DNA of 64,000 bases. Origin: Promerops cafer. Its lineage: Eukaryota > Chordata > Aves > Passeriformes > Nectariniidae. The notes under the pieces are model-generated. The model saw only the letters and a program-made list of their open reading frames with translations, did no database searches and was not told where the DNA came from. Position 1 is the stretch's first letter, and every line of letters begins with the position of its first letter. Location of the stretch: contig VZSE01001853.1 in assembly GCA_013398275.1 (NCBI GenBank), positions 112,501 through 176,500 of the forward strand, read 5' to 3'. Both the position numbers and the translations under genes were made by a program. This document shows positions 24,009-37,599 of this stretch, piece by piece.

Positions 24009-24164
24009 CATTTGGCAGAAGGTGGTTCTGTTGAAGAGGGTTGAGAGGATGGCTAACTGGAACATTATGCTGTCCAGGCAAGTTGGGGTGGTTAACAGAG
24101 GACTGTGATCCTTGGGTGGGGGGAGACTGAAGTTTTTCTTTATCCCAAGAACCATCACTGCTGC
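24009..24164 (-). CDS. DACH1: DACH1 internal exon A (probable optional 52-codon cassette)
   Basis: This exon encodes part of the Ser/Pro-rich linker of dachshund homolog 1, a nuclear transcriptional corepressor of the retinal determination network that works with SIX and EYA proteins. Read on the minus strand, an acceptor ending CCCCACAG is followed by GC and then 51 codons starting SSDGSWDKEKLQSPP and ending NPLQQNHLLPN. One G remains before the donor GTACGG at 24008. The GC completes a codon begun upstream and the final G joins GG of exon B to give Gly, so the exon is phase 1-1 and can be skipped without a frameshift. The residues match my memory of vertebrate DACH1 and differ from DACH2. 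As I recall, human DACH1 isoforms differ by 52 residues, the size of this exon. The acceptor pyrimidine tract is short and interrupted, and the donor is not a strong consensus. Confidence 0.96.
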
Positions 24165-26084
24165 CTGTGGGGAATGAATATATATTATTTGGATGAATGA
24201 AGAGTCCGAATTTTCAATTTCTGAATTTGGAAGCAAGGCCAGCATTCTAACCTTTTTTGCAAGTGGCAACTTATTTTTAATTTTCTTTTTTTAATATGTG
24301 GGTTGGGGGAGGGACTTTATGGTTGGGGTTTTTTACCACCCTGAAAAAGGAATGTAAGAATAACTTTTTAAAGTTAAGAGGTAGTACACAAACTTCAAGT
24401 ATTACAGTTGTGCTCCTTCACATGAAGTCTGTCTTTTGTGTATATTGTACATACACTTATCTCATACTTAGAAAATAAAACTATATGTGGCACTTTTTAA
24501 TATGTGAGAGAATATTTTTGCCTGCAAAAAGTCTAACAAAAAATGTCCTGTTATGCCAATTAAAATTTAAACTACAGTTATATTGTGTCCTGTGTTTGTG
24601 AATAAATAAACATTCTTTGAAGTAATTGAAAATTTAATTTATTGAGGGAATCAACATGCATGCATATATGCTTGGCTGATGATTCTATTTTGTAGATTCA
24701 ATTTTTATTTCATATTGTTAATAAAAATGTAAGGGATTACATTGATTCTTGCAGTCTTCTGGTAGTAGAACAGACTAACAGCAAAGAAGAATGGGGAAAA
24801 ACAAGTACTGAGATGAGAAATAATTCATTTATTTCAGAAACACCCTTTATCACTATTGCAGACCTCCTCATAAAAAAAAAATCATAGAATTAAATAAGAT
24901 ACAATTAAAGGACAATACGATACACTCTGTATAAAGGACAATAATTAATATCTCATTATTAGTTTATTTACATGCAATGAAAAGGTTAAGATCTTCCAAC
25001 CTGACAAACTATTATTCTCAGTGTGTACTTACATATAATGCTGAGATTGAGTGTAGGTTTCTGCATACACAGTAATCTATACACTCACTGTATGAGTTTA
25101 TTTACCATACACAATCAATAAACAATGTTTGAATATATTAATAAATATGGATATATGCATGCATTCTCAGCAGTATTAATGTACCCATCAGCAATATATG
25201 ATTGCTTCCTTTTTCATGTAGAGTACAATTTCAACCTCCTGACTTTGAAAATGTCTACTATTTTCAAGGGAGTGTGTCTTGATAGGGACTTCAGGATGAT
25301 ATAAGTCAAGATGTATTTGATCTATGCTCAGTTGCTATTTAGCATTATGGATTATAGCAAAGTGCATATTTCTGAATGTTTTTCTACATACATTCTACTC
25401 TTTAATGAACAACAGAGCCTGAAAACCAACAGGATCCACCTCCTTCTTATTTCAGTAAAAAGGGGATAAGCCTATTAGTCTTGACATATTTTAACATCGT
25501 TTTCATTGGACGACAAAAGCACAGAAGTTGGTAGAATTCCAATTTAATTTCTCTAGATCTATTAAAAACATGATTGTAAAAGCTGTATAACATAGTTTAT
25601 AATGAAAAATACTCCATTATTGCCATGATTTTCTTTCCCTAGTTACTTCAGGAAGACAGTTAAGGCTCAATATAAATTCTAACTCATTAGCTCAATACTG
25701 TCTCAATCCCAGTGTAAATTGTTCAGAAGTAGGTAATGAAAATTCAGTCCAAAGTCTCCCGCAATCACACAAAGCAATTTAATGAAACAATGAAAAGAAT
25801 CTACTTTATGAGATACTTTTATTATTTTACACGAAATTTTCATAACCATTATGCAGTGAACAGACTTGAGATGGTAAATACATGATTCGAATCTCATGAC
25901 CTCTGACAAGTGAACATGTTTTATTTTGAGAACTAAGACATTCTCAAAAGGCATGAACATACATTTAAATACATTGCAAAGCAGCAAAATCTTATCTGGA
26001 AAAAGATTTTTTTTCCTTTTAATTTTATATTCTCTAATTTTCTTCTTTTTACCGCTGTGATGTACGTATTTGACTCCCTAACAT

Positions 26085-26605
26085 CCAGGCCTACCCCACC
26101 CTCCTGTTTTGCTTATCCCTTCTGAAGCGTTTATAGCAATCCATTGCAGCACTCCAGTTGTGGAAGTCATCCCACCATGTCTTTGTGCTGGCAACTCTGC
26201 CACAGTTTTCCTGCTGCACAATGGCTTCCAGCTCTTCTTGTTTGGTGGGCATGCTGTGTGCATTGCCCTAGATGCATTTCAATTGGCCTATTGATCCCAC
26301 CACCTTTTTGGGGCAGACAAGTAATTCCTACATGACTATTCTTAGGTACTTCTGCAATTTCTAACACATCAATAACTCACTTTGCAGTCTTTGCCACCAC
26401 ATGACCCTCCATCCTCTACCTCCAGTGAGATGGCAGAGCAAAGGACCTTGCTAAAACACTGTCCTTCAAACACTGGTGTGCCTCATCTAGACATCTCTCA
26501 TGAGCTTGACTTTATCCCTTTCCCCCTTTAAATCTAGGTTAAAGCTCTTTCAATGAGCCCTACTAACTCCTGTTACCCCTTTGAGCCAGGTGTAGCATCT
26601 CTTAC
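26085..26605 (-). mobile_element. Decayed CR1 LINE: start of ORF2 (endonuclease domain) and upstream part
   Basis: On the minus strand this is an old piece of CR1 retrotransposon covering the beginning of ORF2, the AP-like endonuclease. From about 26280 down to 26090 one frame reads KCI, a stop (TAG at 26270-26268), then GNAHSMPTKQEELEAIVQQE (about 26267-26210), then STKTWWDDFHNWSAAMDCYK, ending near a second stop. In CR1 the first of these motifs normally has ARSMGNKQEELEA, and the second has an ET-WW motif whose Glu is catalytic; here Glu is replaced by Lys. The copy is therefore doubly inactive. The higher-coordinate part (26290-26605) resembles the sequence just before and at the start of ORF2. 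Reverse transcriptase and 3' end are absent, so the element is truncated or internally deleted. Confidence 0.85.
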
Positions 26606-29008
26606 ATATATATGAAGAATACAAATAATACATAAATATATATTAGTAATTATATTAATATTTGTTAGCATTATAAGGAAGATGTTTGCATTTTATAGGG
26701 CTGCTGAATTCCCAGTAATGAGATATTTTCCCTGTTTTTATCAGCAAGATCTTCCACAGTGCAGTTAATTTCATGTTATATGCTGATGTTCGATATGGAG
26801 ATGGAGTCAATTCTTCTATGACCTTTCCTAAACCTGGTCAAAGAATTTTGCAAGGTCAGTCACAGTTTGCCAATTATGGCTCTGCTTATGTGGCTCAGAA
26901 GTTAGAGTTTTTCTAAATCAGTACCCTTTTCTGCCTCCAAATTACAGTGTCTGCTCTTTTAGCGAGATATTGAACCCAATAATAATTTGGAAGAGAGAAG
27001 ACAAGTTTCAGAAAGCCAAAGTATCAAGGCCAGCGTTTAGTGACAGTATCCTTAATACTTATAGTCAGGAATAATCTGTTAAGATTTGCTTACATGGAAA
27101 ATGATTTATAGACAGAATCCAATCCATAACATTAGAAACCACTTTCAAACTTCCTACTGTTGAGCTCCTGAATACTTTAAGTGAACAGACACAGATACAA
27201 ACAGTCTTGGCCATTCACTGTGTTTTTCTTATGTTAGTTAAACAGAACAGTTTTCCTCTTAGAGGAAACAATTATTGTCACTAATGTCAAAGCAAAATAA
27301 GTGTTATTTCTTAGACACTATTCACTGTCTGCACAACAAAGTGCAAGCTACCAGTTCTGTCACTTTTTATATTTGATTTTGATTTAATGCATACAGTGGT
27401 TTCATAGAGTATTAAAAATCTGTTGCCTTCTTCCTCTTCACTTGTTGCCCTGCTGGAGCCTTATGTTTTTCCAGTTTCCATCAGTGGTTGTCAAGTCTTT
27501 GTAATAGGATTAAAAGCTTGGACACCTGATATCCCTGGGTGCTGCAGTTCACCCTCATAAAAGCTGTTTGCTTTAAATTGAGAGAAAATCAGTTTTTAGT
27601 GGCATAATTAATTAAATTATGCAAAGTGTTCCAGATTCAGCATAACACTTTCTGAAGCAGCAATTGGAAGCTCTACATTGCATTCAAACAGCATTTCAAT
27701 TGATGCTGCACTAGGCTGACCATAGAGTACCATTTTCAAGGCTTTCAAGCACAAGGGATCCAATTTTGAAATGCAAATGCTTAATGTTGAGTGCTCAAAC
27801 CCCATACATATGTACTTGAATAGGCAATTTGGTAGCCAACTATGTATTTCATATGTGATAGTGCTAATACAGGCACTCAAAAAATTGAAATGAAGTTCCA
27901 AATGTAAGTACACGTGCTTAAAAACCCGGTTCAGATGATCTCACATTTTCTCATGATGGACAACTCAATGGAACAAAAATGACAATACTTTTTCACAATT
28001 TAAAAGGCATAGTACAGAATCCATTGCTTTCCTTATCACCAATATTTCAGCACATATTTTCCATAATGTTTTACCTTCTCCCATAATCAGCAGTTACACA
28101 ACAAACAATTATTTGTACACTGAAGTGGGTCTGTAAAAGCCTGATGCCTAGATTATTTGTATTCATTAGTAGCACAATTAGGTAGCTAAGGATGGTAAAA
28201 ATAAATTGAAACAATTCTGGACTAGAAGGTAATGCAACCAAGAAAAAGAAAATGAAGCAGAAAACTAGTGCACAATGTCAGCTTTGCAAACAAAAGCTGA
28301 TCTAAATGTACCAGGTTGGTTTTTATATCATTACTCTTATTTTCAGACTCCTTTCCTTTTTTCATTCTGATCCCATTAGGATTCAGTTTGCTTAAATTTC
28401 GGTTTCCACAATGTGAGCTGAACAGTTTAGTTCCTGTGATAGTACACAGGGATCCAACCAAAAGGTTCTGGAGAGCTGCTGAGCTCACTCGGTGGGAAAT
28501 AGGCCTATCTTTGATCAGCTGAGTCTGTATCTGGTGCTTCCAGAGACTATAGTGACCCCTCTCCCAGACTCAGTTCAACGGCCTAAACACAACTCCTGAG
28601 ATGGCCAAAAGAATTTGAATCATGTCTTATAGGGTTGGTGAGTACCACACAGCACCTGCAGGAGACCCCAAGGATATCTGGAGGTATAGATAAGGCAGGA
28701 TACTCGAGGATATCTAAGGTAGTAGCATATATCGATGCCTAGGCAACTAAGTCAAACTTTTTTTGATTATAGGTGGTTTTTAGAAATTCAAATTAAGCTA
28801 TCTGCCAGGCCCTTGGGTCTTCCCGTTCCTTTCATGTGGAAAACTTGGTATTTTATGGAATTCCAGAGAACAATTCAAACATTTCTTTAGGCAAGTGAAC
28901 CCCAACACTGGCTCAGGGATAGTTTCAGGCGCCACTATATACGCAAGCAATATCACATAGCAAAAACACAAAAGAGTCTGATTTCCCACTAACAACTCAA
29001 ACCACTTC

Positions 29009-29040
29009 TTTTTTTTGTTTGTTTGTTTTTTTTTTTTTGG
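29009..29040. repeat. T-rich (GTTT)n tract
   Basis: T homopolymers separated by GTTT units, ending in GG. Low complexity only. Confidence 0.85.
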
Positions 29041-31517
29041 TGTGCTACTGATCTCCTTTTAGTCTCCTAATCTTTCTGTTATCTTCTGTGTTTGCTGAAA
29101 CAATTTGTATCTCAGCAACAATTACCAAACAAAGCATCAGTATCAGCTGTGTTGGCTCATTTTTCTGAAGTGGACTATTCACAATCTAGGCTATTTATGT
29201 CCACTGGAAAATATGCATAACCAGCATGCTAAAAATTGGTAATCTTAGCCTCCTGACAGTGAGGAAACCATTTCTTAAACTGCCCAAATTAAATACTGCT
29301 GCTTTAGTCTTTGAATTGTTATAAATTTGTGATTTGATTTCTACATAATTCAGTTTCCTAAAATCAGATGTACAATTTATCTGCAATATATGAGTGTTGT
29401 GAGACTGTATAAAAGGACACGTTTACAGATGAAGGCATTTTTATAAGGTCTCTACGTTACAGTTACATCATTAAAAGAAAAAAAAAAAAACCTTTGCCAT
29501 TTGTAAACAGTATCTGTCTCATATTTTTGATACTTGGATTGCTACCTCTTCTGAGACCACAAAGTGATCAGGAGAGAAAGTACTTCAACATGGAAAAATA
29601 AGTTTCCCAAGTCTTCTCTGTAACCCTTTGTATTTGGCTTTATAAGGATTTTTCTTTTCTTTTTTACCCCCTCACTAAGTTTTGCATTGTTTTCGGAGTT
29701 TTTGGTTAAAAATAATTTTTATGCTCTTAAATAGGCCATGAGCAATGTAGTCTCTTAATTAAAAGTGTCCACAATTTTCTCTAAAATAGGCTGATCGGTG
29801 TGGCATTTGTAGTTCTGCTATTATCATGACAGATTGTATACATGTGCAGTAGCAAATTAAAATTAAAAAACCACCCACACAAAAAACCCCTATCCTCTGA
29901 TAAACATTTTCCTACAGAAATATATAAAGGAGAAGCCAAAAAAACCTTTGGAATTGCATATTGTTTATTCTTTGCTGACATAAGAGCAATCTGAAAAACA
30001 GTATGGTCAGTCATGGAGACTGCTTCATTCACTGTTTTAATTTTATTGCATACTTGTTTTCTGGCAATGGCAAAGAAATTATAACTGCACTTTGCACCAT
30101 AAGCCAAATTTGTACCCACTTTACTGTTCCCATATTTATGTTCTGACAATAAAAACTGTAGTAGAAACTGTTAATTCCAGGAAATAAGATTGAATTCTAA
30201 ATGCTGAATACCAGACTATAGGTTTAATCATTAATCAGGAAATACTGAATTTATATAAGTTAATAAGTGAAAGAATTTTTTTGCAGTTACAATGAATCCC
30301 ATATAATATAGATATTTTATACTAATCCTTCATTATTTCACCAAAAAAGATTAACACAGGAAAAGCTTTTTAAAATTCAATTTAATGAATAATGAAACTG
30401 TCCAAGACAACTGAAAGCTCAGCAACTCAGTTACAGGCTGTGTGACATTTACCTAAAAATAGATTTTCCATTTGTCTCCTTTTACTAATACCTAACTTGT
30501 GCTAATTTCATAGATAAAAAACCAGTTTATTTTTATGGTTATTTGATCTCAAAAGATAACAATGCAATTTTAGATATGCAAAAATAAATTTGTGACACCA
30601 TCAAGTAACAAAAAATCAGTTGTGTTGTATGCATTGTGTTCAGGAAAATAAAAACTGGACCCCATTTTCCTGTCAGGCACATCTGGTTAAATAGGTTAAC
30701 TTCAGACCAGAAAGCTAGAAGTACATCTAGCCCCTTGAGGCAGAGTTTTTAAAATATAAAGATGAAAATGCAAAGCAGAGAGGTTGGCATATTACAGGGA
30801 ATCAAGATTATTGATGATTTTTTTAAAATATTGCTAAACTAGAGAGGAATATTTCCATTTCCAGCACAAATTGCTGCAAAAACTCTTAACAGTATGTCAG
30901 GTCTAAAAAGTTGCACACAGAATGCCTTCTTGAACATAATTTTTCAGATTTTTAGTCACTGTATACTTTCAGTCATTTTCTTAGGAAGAAAGGCTAAATT
31001 ATCAAAATCAGTCCTTATTAATCAACAGATTAATATCCAGTCTTAAACAAAGTTGATCACAAGGTCTCACAGCAATTACATCCCTATGCTCTCGGGGAAA
31101 ACAACTGCAAGTTGGCTGCATGAAAGCCCACCAGCTGCAGCAAGTTTCAGGCACTCTCCAGAGCTCATGCCTGTGTTTCCCATTCAGGGAAAAGCAGACT
31201 TAGGTTTGTGCAGATATTGGCTTGATGAGCAGTAGGGGCTGGACACAGAGGTTTCCAAATCGATGCTATGTTTCTTCCACACTAGAAAACTGCTGTGGAA
31301 AAGCAGAAGGCTGCACAAGCTCTGAGGGTCACAGAGCCATTTCCCCCTCCTTTGGGAAGCTGGTGCTAACTCAAAGCTTTGTGAGAAATTGTCTTGATTT
31401 TTGAGTTGCCTGTTCAGCTTTGATTTAGCTCTCTCATGACCATTCTGATATATTCTCTAATTTTTAGGTCTTATATACTCCTTATGTAAATTTGCAGCAT
31501 GTCTCAAAGAAATCCAG

Positions 31518-31586
31518 TGGTGATGATGATGATGATTATTACTATTATTATTATTGTTGTTGTTATTATTATTATTATTATTATTC
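31518..31586. repeat. (TGA)n-(TTA)n trinucleotide tract
   Basis: Five TGA units pass into ACTATTATTATTATTGTTGTTG and then a TTA run. It generates a poly-Leu frame that should not be read as a gene. Confidence 0.95.
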
Positions 31587-33580
31587 CTTTTTCTAGCTTT
31601 TAATTGCACAACTTCACTACTTCAATGTTATTTGCGCACACATGTATGTGTCTGTGTGCACACCTCTACCTTTGTATCACACACACACAAAGTGTGTAAA
31701 TACATAAATGGCACAACAAATTGTGAATTAGAGTTTTACTAAAAAAATATCTTCTTTTCACATGCTTGGATTTGTAAATGGAGCATATTTTCCCACCAGC
31801 TCAAAATCTAGAATGTTCAGCCTAGCAATAAAATCATAATGTGCTTCCTTCGATCAAGAATTACATTTACGTTATCTTGTGTTCGGCACAGAGCGAGAGT
31901 CATTATTACATCTCAGCTGTTACACAGCACTACATTACACTGCAGTAACTGTGTTGTACACTTAAGTCTTTAGGCTTTTTCCTGTAGTTCTGTGTCCCAA
32001 GACAAATGACCATACCATTCTGTTACTTAAAGGAGGAAATCTTACCTAAGAGTTTATGGATCCTGAGTCTCGTTTCAGGACTGCTCAAACTGCTCCCGCA
32101 CATGATTTATTGTTTTCTCAGGATGACAATGAAAACGTTACAACTAGTATGACTAGTAATAACAGCAGTAGGAATAATATGTGACACATAGAGCAGGTGG
32201 ACACTCCTGGCCCCAAAGGGCTTTTAGTATGAAAATACTGAAAGAAACAAGTACATATACACAGAGAACAGGCTACAATGAATTTCCCTTAGTGAGAAAG
32301 ATCTACATATAGTTGCATATCTGTTTTAATTGCTTCGCACAATTGATGTTGTTTACGCAAAAGGATCATCTTCTCTGTGAGATTTAGTCTACCACCATTC
32401 TCTATTTATGTACTGATACCCTACTCTACGCAGAACTGCTGCTGGTTTTGCTGACTGGAGCCTTACAAAAATGATCAAAGGTAAAATCTTCACACAAAGG
32501 CAGCTAATAGTATGAAATTGGATTAAGAGGGTAGGAATGTGAAAGTGATATATCTTAAGCAGCAAATTTCTCAAATATTTCCTTGGACTTTTGTGATTTG
32601 AGGGGGAAGGAGGGTATTACTACTTTCTAATTTATTTTGGTATTTTTGTTTCCTTTTTAAAATGAAAAGAAACCACTATCTTAAAGTTATTTAACACAAA
32701 ATATTTATTTACTTCAAAAGATCACTGTTACCTATAACCATCTCTAGTGGCAAAACTTTTCACCTAATGTGTAAGAGACAAAAGTCAAGTCAGTGTTTGA
32801 CAAAAAAGTCTATTGTCACTAAATGATAGCATGTTATGACAATTTATTCAGTATTGGCTTCACAGTTGCTTTTTTTTTTTTCTATACTAGTTCTAGGACA
32901 AGGAAGTTCACCTAAGCTATTATACCAAGATTTAGTACTCTGAACTTTACCAAGCCCACATGAATCTTATTCATTGTAGTCATTCCTGTGTCTTATATCA
33001 AACTGATTTGTGAAGAATACACACACCTTTTAAGTGTACTTTAAATAATATCTTTAATTGTGTCTTAGACAAAATTCCTAGCAAGGTATTTACATCCAGA
33101 TCTCATTTAGTAAAAATCAGAATGTTGCACTCTTTCAAAGGTCAGAAAAAGACATAAACACACATCTTACTATGTTTCCTAGCTCCATCAATCTTTCTTC
33201 GTGATCAATAATTCACCTGATCAGAGATGAGGGGAGTTACATAACAGGAGAGACAATAGGTAGCCAAGAAGTACTTTTTCTTCACCCTGCCTTGACTCAA
33301 TTAGTGAGAAAGTTCTCCAGGTCAGGACTGTGGGTACAGTTTTGAGACAGATAACCTCTGCTCCCAAGTCTCGTGCTTTCTGAACATATTTTGACCAGAG
33401 TATAACCAATGGCTATTATGTAATAACAAGGTGGGCTAGATGCCTTCTCAGCAACCTGTGTTCAGTCCTCTGCACACCCAATGATAAAGAGGTTTCTGTG
33501 TGTTAAGTCTCTCAGACTTAAGCCCTACAAACAAGATGATACATTAGCAATTCACACGGATCAGCTCAGTATAGAATGAT

Positions 33581-33670
33581 AAGAGTCATTGAATTATTTG
33601 GGTTGGAAGGAACCTTAAAGATCATGTAGTTCCACACCCGTGCCTTGGTTGGGACAGTTGTGTCAGCTAT
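33581..33670 (-). mobile_element. CR1 LINE 3'-end fragment
   Basis: The plus strand shows the reverse complement of a CR1 3' end: ATAGAATGAT, then TTTGGGTTGGAAGGAACCTT, AAAGATCATGTAGTTCCA and a decayed remainder. The element is heavily 5'-truncated and non-coding, inserted in the same orientation as DACH1. Confidence 0.85.
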
Positions 33671-33807
33671 TTGTAGGTTATCACTCATCCTAAATTTCCC
33701 AAAACAAATACACCTCAGCTGGAGATCTGGATTTCACTATGGTGGCCAAGAACCTAAAAGTCGCTTGAAATTTTTCTACTACTGGATCTAGCAATGTGTT
33801 TTATGCT

Positions 33808-33854
33808 GCTTAAAATAAACAAACAAAGAAACAAACAAAGAAACAAACAAACAT
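33808..33854. repeat. (AAAC/AAAG)n tract
   Basis: Repeats of AAACAAACAAAG in an approximate 12-base higher-order unit, about 140 bp above the CR1 fragment. Confidence 0.9.
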
Positions 33855-35639
33855 GTTACTTTTGGATTAAAAACTATTTAGGCTTAGACCTTGAACTAAA
33901 ATATTGGACAAGGGCCCGAAGTTTTTCAGATGCTTCAGGAAAAATTGTGCACACTTTTTTTTTTCAAATTCCAGGAAGTTTTTTATTCTGAATTACGATT
34001 TTTTTGTTTTTTTAAATGCATTTTTTTCAGAAGCCTTGTTTTTCCAAAAAATCTCTAGTGTACAGTCAGTATAGTTTTCCAACAAAAATTAAAAGCTGCA
34101 TTTCTCATTTTTAAATCATCAAGACATGAATGCACAGAGAAATTGCTAACAGGTAGCAATTATCCCAGAAATCAAATCCTAGAATTCAAATTTGGCTTAG
34201 AGGCCATTAGAAGCTAGAGTGGTATTCCTAGAAATGGAATTACAAGTAGAAGCACCTGACACTTGGCATACAAATTTGGCATGCAGCTTATATATGCCCC
34301 GCAAGATAGAGAATACATAATTCCACAATTATATTCTAAAAACAGGAAAACATCTACAAATAATTCTAAAAATATCTTTCCCTTTAAAAGATTAAGACTG
34401 AAATCCTGTTTCCATTGAAGTCAGTGAGACTTGATAAAGGCCAAAATTTCATTCTGGTTGCTTTGATGTACCAGTCTGAGCACAGCTGAGTGCAAAGATA
34501 CAAGTCCTAATTCAAAGCAGTGCCTAGGCATGTTAGCTCAAAGGATGTACAAATGCTAAAAACTGGCTAAAAGGTTTATTATCTTGTGGTTAATCTTTTA
34601 AGAGATAAAATGTGTCACTTAAATATGAGATATATGATAACTGAATATTTGTCCTGTAAAGGGATTCACTAAAAAAGAAAATTGAAATAGCGAGACTACC
34701 TTTAGTTTCCACAGGGATTTCTGCACAGTCTTCAGGATTGACACTGTGTTAAAGTATTAGTACAATTTTTCAAGCAGATTAGTCTGAACACAATGCTTTG
34801 AAAAATTTAAAACAGAGAACAGATAGCAAATGTCACTTCTTTAGTAGCTACAAAATGCAAACTCCAAGTGTTTTAACCTAATGAATAAATGAGTTTGTCC
34901 TTTATGTATAAAATATAGTTTGTGTTTGTTACACAAGTTTTTTAATAATAGATGAATTTTAGGTTTGCTTCAACATATTCAATACAGTGTGATTAATTTG
35001 GTTTTTCAAAAATGCAAACTAGACATTACTATATTACTCTGCAAAATGCACAGCTTGCAACATTATTGTCTCGGTGGGATCTTAAATTGAATTGTAAAAT
35101 GTGTCTTATTTCCAGTTTGATTTATGTAAGAAATTTCAGTGGATAATGCCCTTTTTGAAGTTTCAGTGCTTTCTCTAAAGAAAAAATACATAACTAAAAA
35201 TCATGACATAGCTTATTATAAATCACAGCAAAGTTTTATCCTTACTTAATATTTCACTTAAAAATCATATACTGATGCTACATATTAGATTCAATTCAGT
35301 GAATTAACTTTTTTTTGAAGCTTCATATTATGACAGATTATATAACGCATTTTTGACATGTTCTGTGATTTTATTGCGATATTCTAAGTAATTACCAAAT
35401 CTCTTTTTCTCTAAAAAAGCTTTCCTGTGCCCTGAGAATTAATCTATGATACCATTTAACTTGGCTTTTTGAAGTAAATATCACTAGATAAAAAGCCAGC
35501 TGGTTCTGAATAATGGGATACTTGAATGAATGTATTAGTGTTTGAAAATGAGAGTACAAATCTTTTAAAAAGATTAATTTCCATAAGAAAGATAGCTCAC
35601 AGATCTACAAAAGAATAAATTCAAAACATAATAAACTGG

Positions 35640-36320
35640 CAGAAAGAGAGGTAGATTAAAGTAAAGGCAGCAGCACCTTGTTATTGCAGCTGTTGTATAG
35701 CAGTGATTCTGTATCAATTACAACATTTGGTAGGTATGGGCAGCCTCTTCAAAGGCTCCACTATAAAGCTTGAACCTGGAATACACAGTACACCCTATGT
35801 AATAACTTGAGTGATTAATTTTTTTTTCTTAACAGGACATAACTTTTGTTCCTAACAATTGAGTCTCTGGGAAGTGTTACAAAGACGCTTCTGACTTTAA
35901 TGGGAATAGCTAACATCAGTTTTGTTTTTTTATTAAAGATTTGGATATGAATTTATCTTTATCATGGAAAGAGCTTGGCTTTATCATCACACACAAATGC
36001 TGACATCAGCATGTAAGCTGACTTTTGTTGTCCTATGGACTTTATTTTCAATATCCTGTTTCAAAATATGTTTCCTTGAATGGGTCTGGGATTCTGTGCA
36101 CACAATTGCTTTGGCTAAATATTAATGAAACAAAGTTTGCTGATGCCACTAAATACTGCAGGTTTGCATAAACAAATGCTGAGCCTCAAAGAATTAAATC
36201 ATACTGGGACAAACTTTAAAGTACGTGGGGCATTTGTTTGTTTTTTGATTATGGGATTAATCTAGTTTCCATCAGACTCACATCAAGTTTTTCACTGGCA
36301 CGGTGGAAGCCAGTTTGCTC
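35640..36320. promoter_or_regulatory. Candidate intronic regulatory element
   Basis: About 680 bp free of recognisable repeats, with a CAGCTG E-box (35687-35692), GAAACAAAG near 36127, and TTTGCATAAACAAAT (36163-36177), which overlaps octamer-like and forkhead-like motifs. Inferred from motif content alone. Confidence 0.25.
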
Positions 36321-37200
36321 TTAGTAACATATTCTGGGCAATCTAGTGTTTTAGTCCAGAACCAGTATCCTCACAGGATGCTATAAAGCACTATATTAGT
36401 CAAGTGCAGGGAACTACATCTGCCAAATCCAAAAAACAAGCAGCAAGACTTTCTTCTATAGTAACAAACATTGAGTGCTGAAAATGCTAGTACCAATATC
36501 ATTTAGGCAACAGGAGTAAAATGTTCCAAAATAATGTTCTTTTTATGCAAAACTGCTGGAGAACAGGTTTCCCAGACCTGCTTGTCCAGTGCAGCTTCAG
36601 GAGAGTAGCATGTTTCTAAACAAGTCCAATAAGCATTTGAAACACAACTGCAGAAATTTCTATCTTAGTCAGACTCAGATGGATTTTCAAGTGATCAGAA
36701 CCAGGTGTTCTAGGATCATCTTAATGGCAAAATTTAATTCCTTCCTCCAAAGCTTATAACTATTAAAACCAAAAGAAAATATTTGAATCCTGAGAGATAT
36801 TTCTGTTTCTATCCTGACTTGTTCTCTGTGGAAGCTGAATTGTTGTTGCTGCTGAAACCTAAAACAATTAATAATGGCCTGAGGGCAGACTCTCAGATAT
36901 TTTTGGTAAAAAATTTAGATAAAAATTTTACAAAATTGTAACAGCGATTACTGATGACACAGTCTATACCTAAACTGTACTATGTGCAAAAACTTGCATA
37001 ATTCTTATATATACATCTAAAAGACAAATTTCAACATAATTTTTAAATGCATTCTAACAGAAAGGTTACAAGGAACATTGCAATTAAAATTACATTTGCA
37101 ATATAAAAGTTGTAAAAATACTCAGAACTGGACTGAAATACCTAATCCTGAACTTCCATATTGTTCTGATATTTTTTTCAGTTCAATTCAGCATATACGG

Positions 37201-37257
37201 TTTATATCTTGTCTGATATAAATATATTTATATATTGATTTATATCTTGTCTGATAT
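37201..37257. repeat. 38-bp-offset local direct repeat
   Basis: The 19-mer TTTATATCTTGTCTGATAT occurs at 37201-37219 and again at 37239-37257, separated by an AT-rich spacer. It looks like a small local duplication. Confidence 0.9.
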
Positions 37258-37599
37258 GTTTACGGATTTTTAGATGTATAATACACATTTTTCTACATGT
37301 GTATACTTTCTACATCACTATAAAACATTTCTAATTTCAATTCTTTCAAATTACCATATTTCAAAATTTCTTTTGTATTCCATATCTTTTCATTCCCCCA
37401 TATCACTAACAAGTGAAAAAAAAGCAGATCATGAAATGGTGACATTTCACACGGAGTGAATATAATCAGACACTGATGCTGACTACAAATGACCTGCTCA
37501 TATGAATACTATTCAAAATAATAGTTGCAAAATGGGAGTGAAAGCAAAAGTTTGGTATAAGGTCACATGATCAAAGGTAATAATTACTTAACAATTAGA

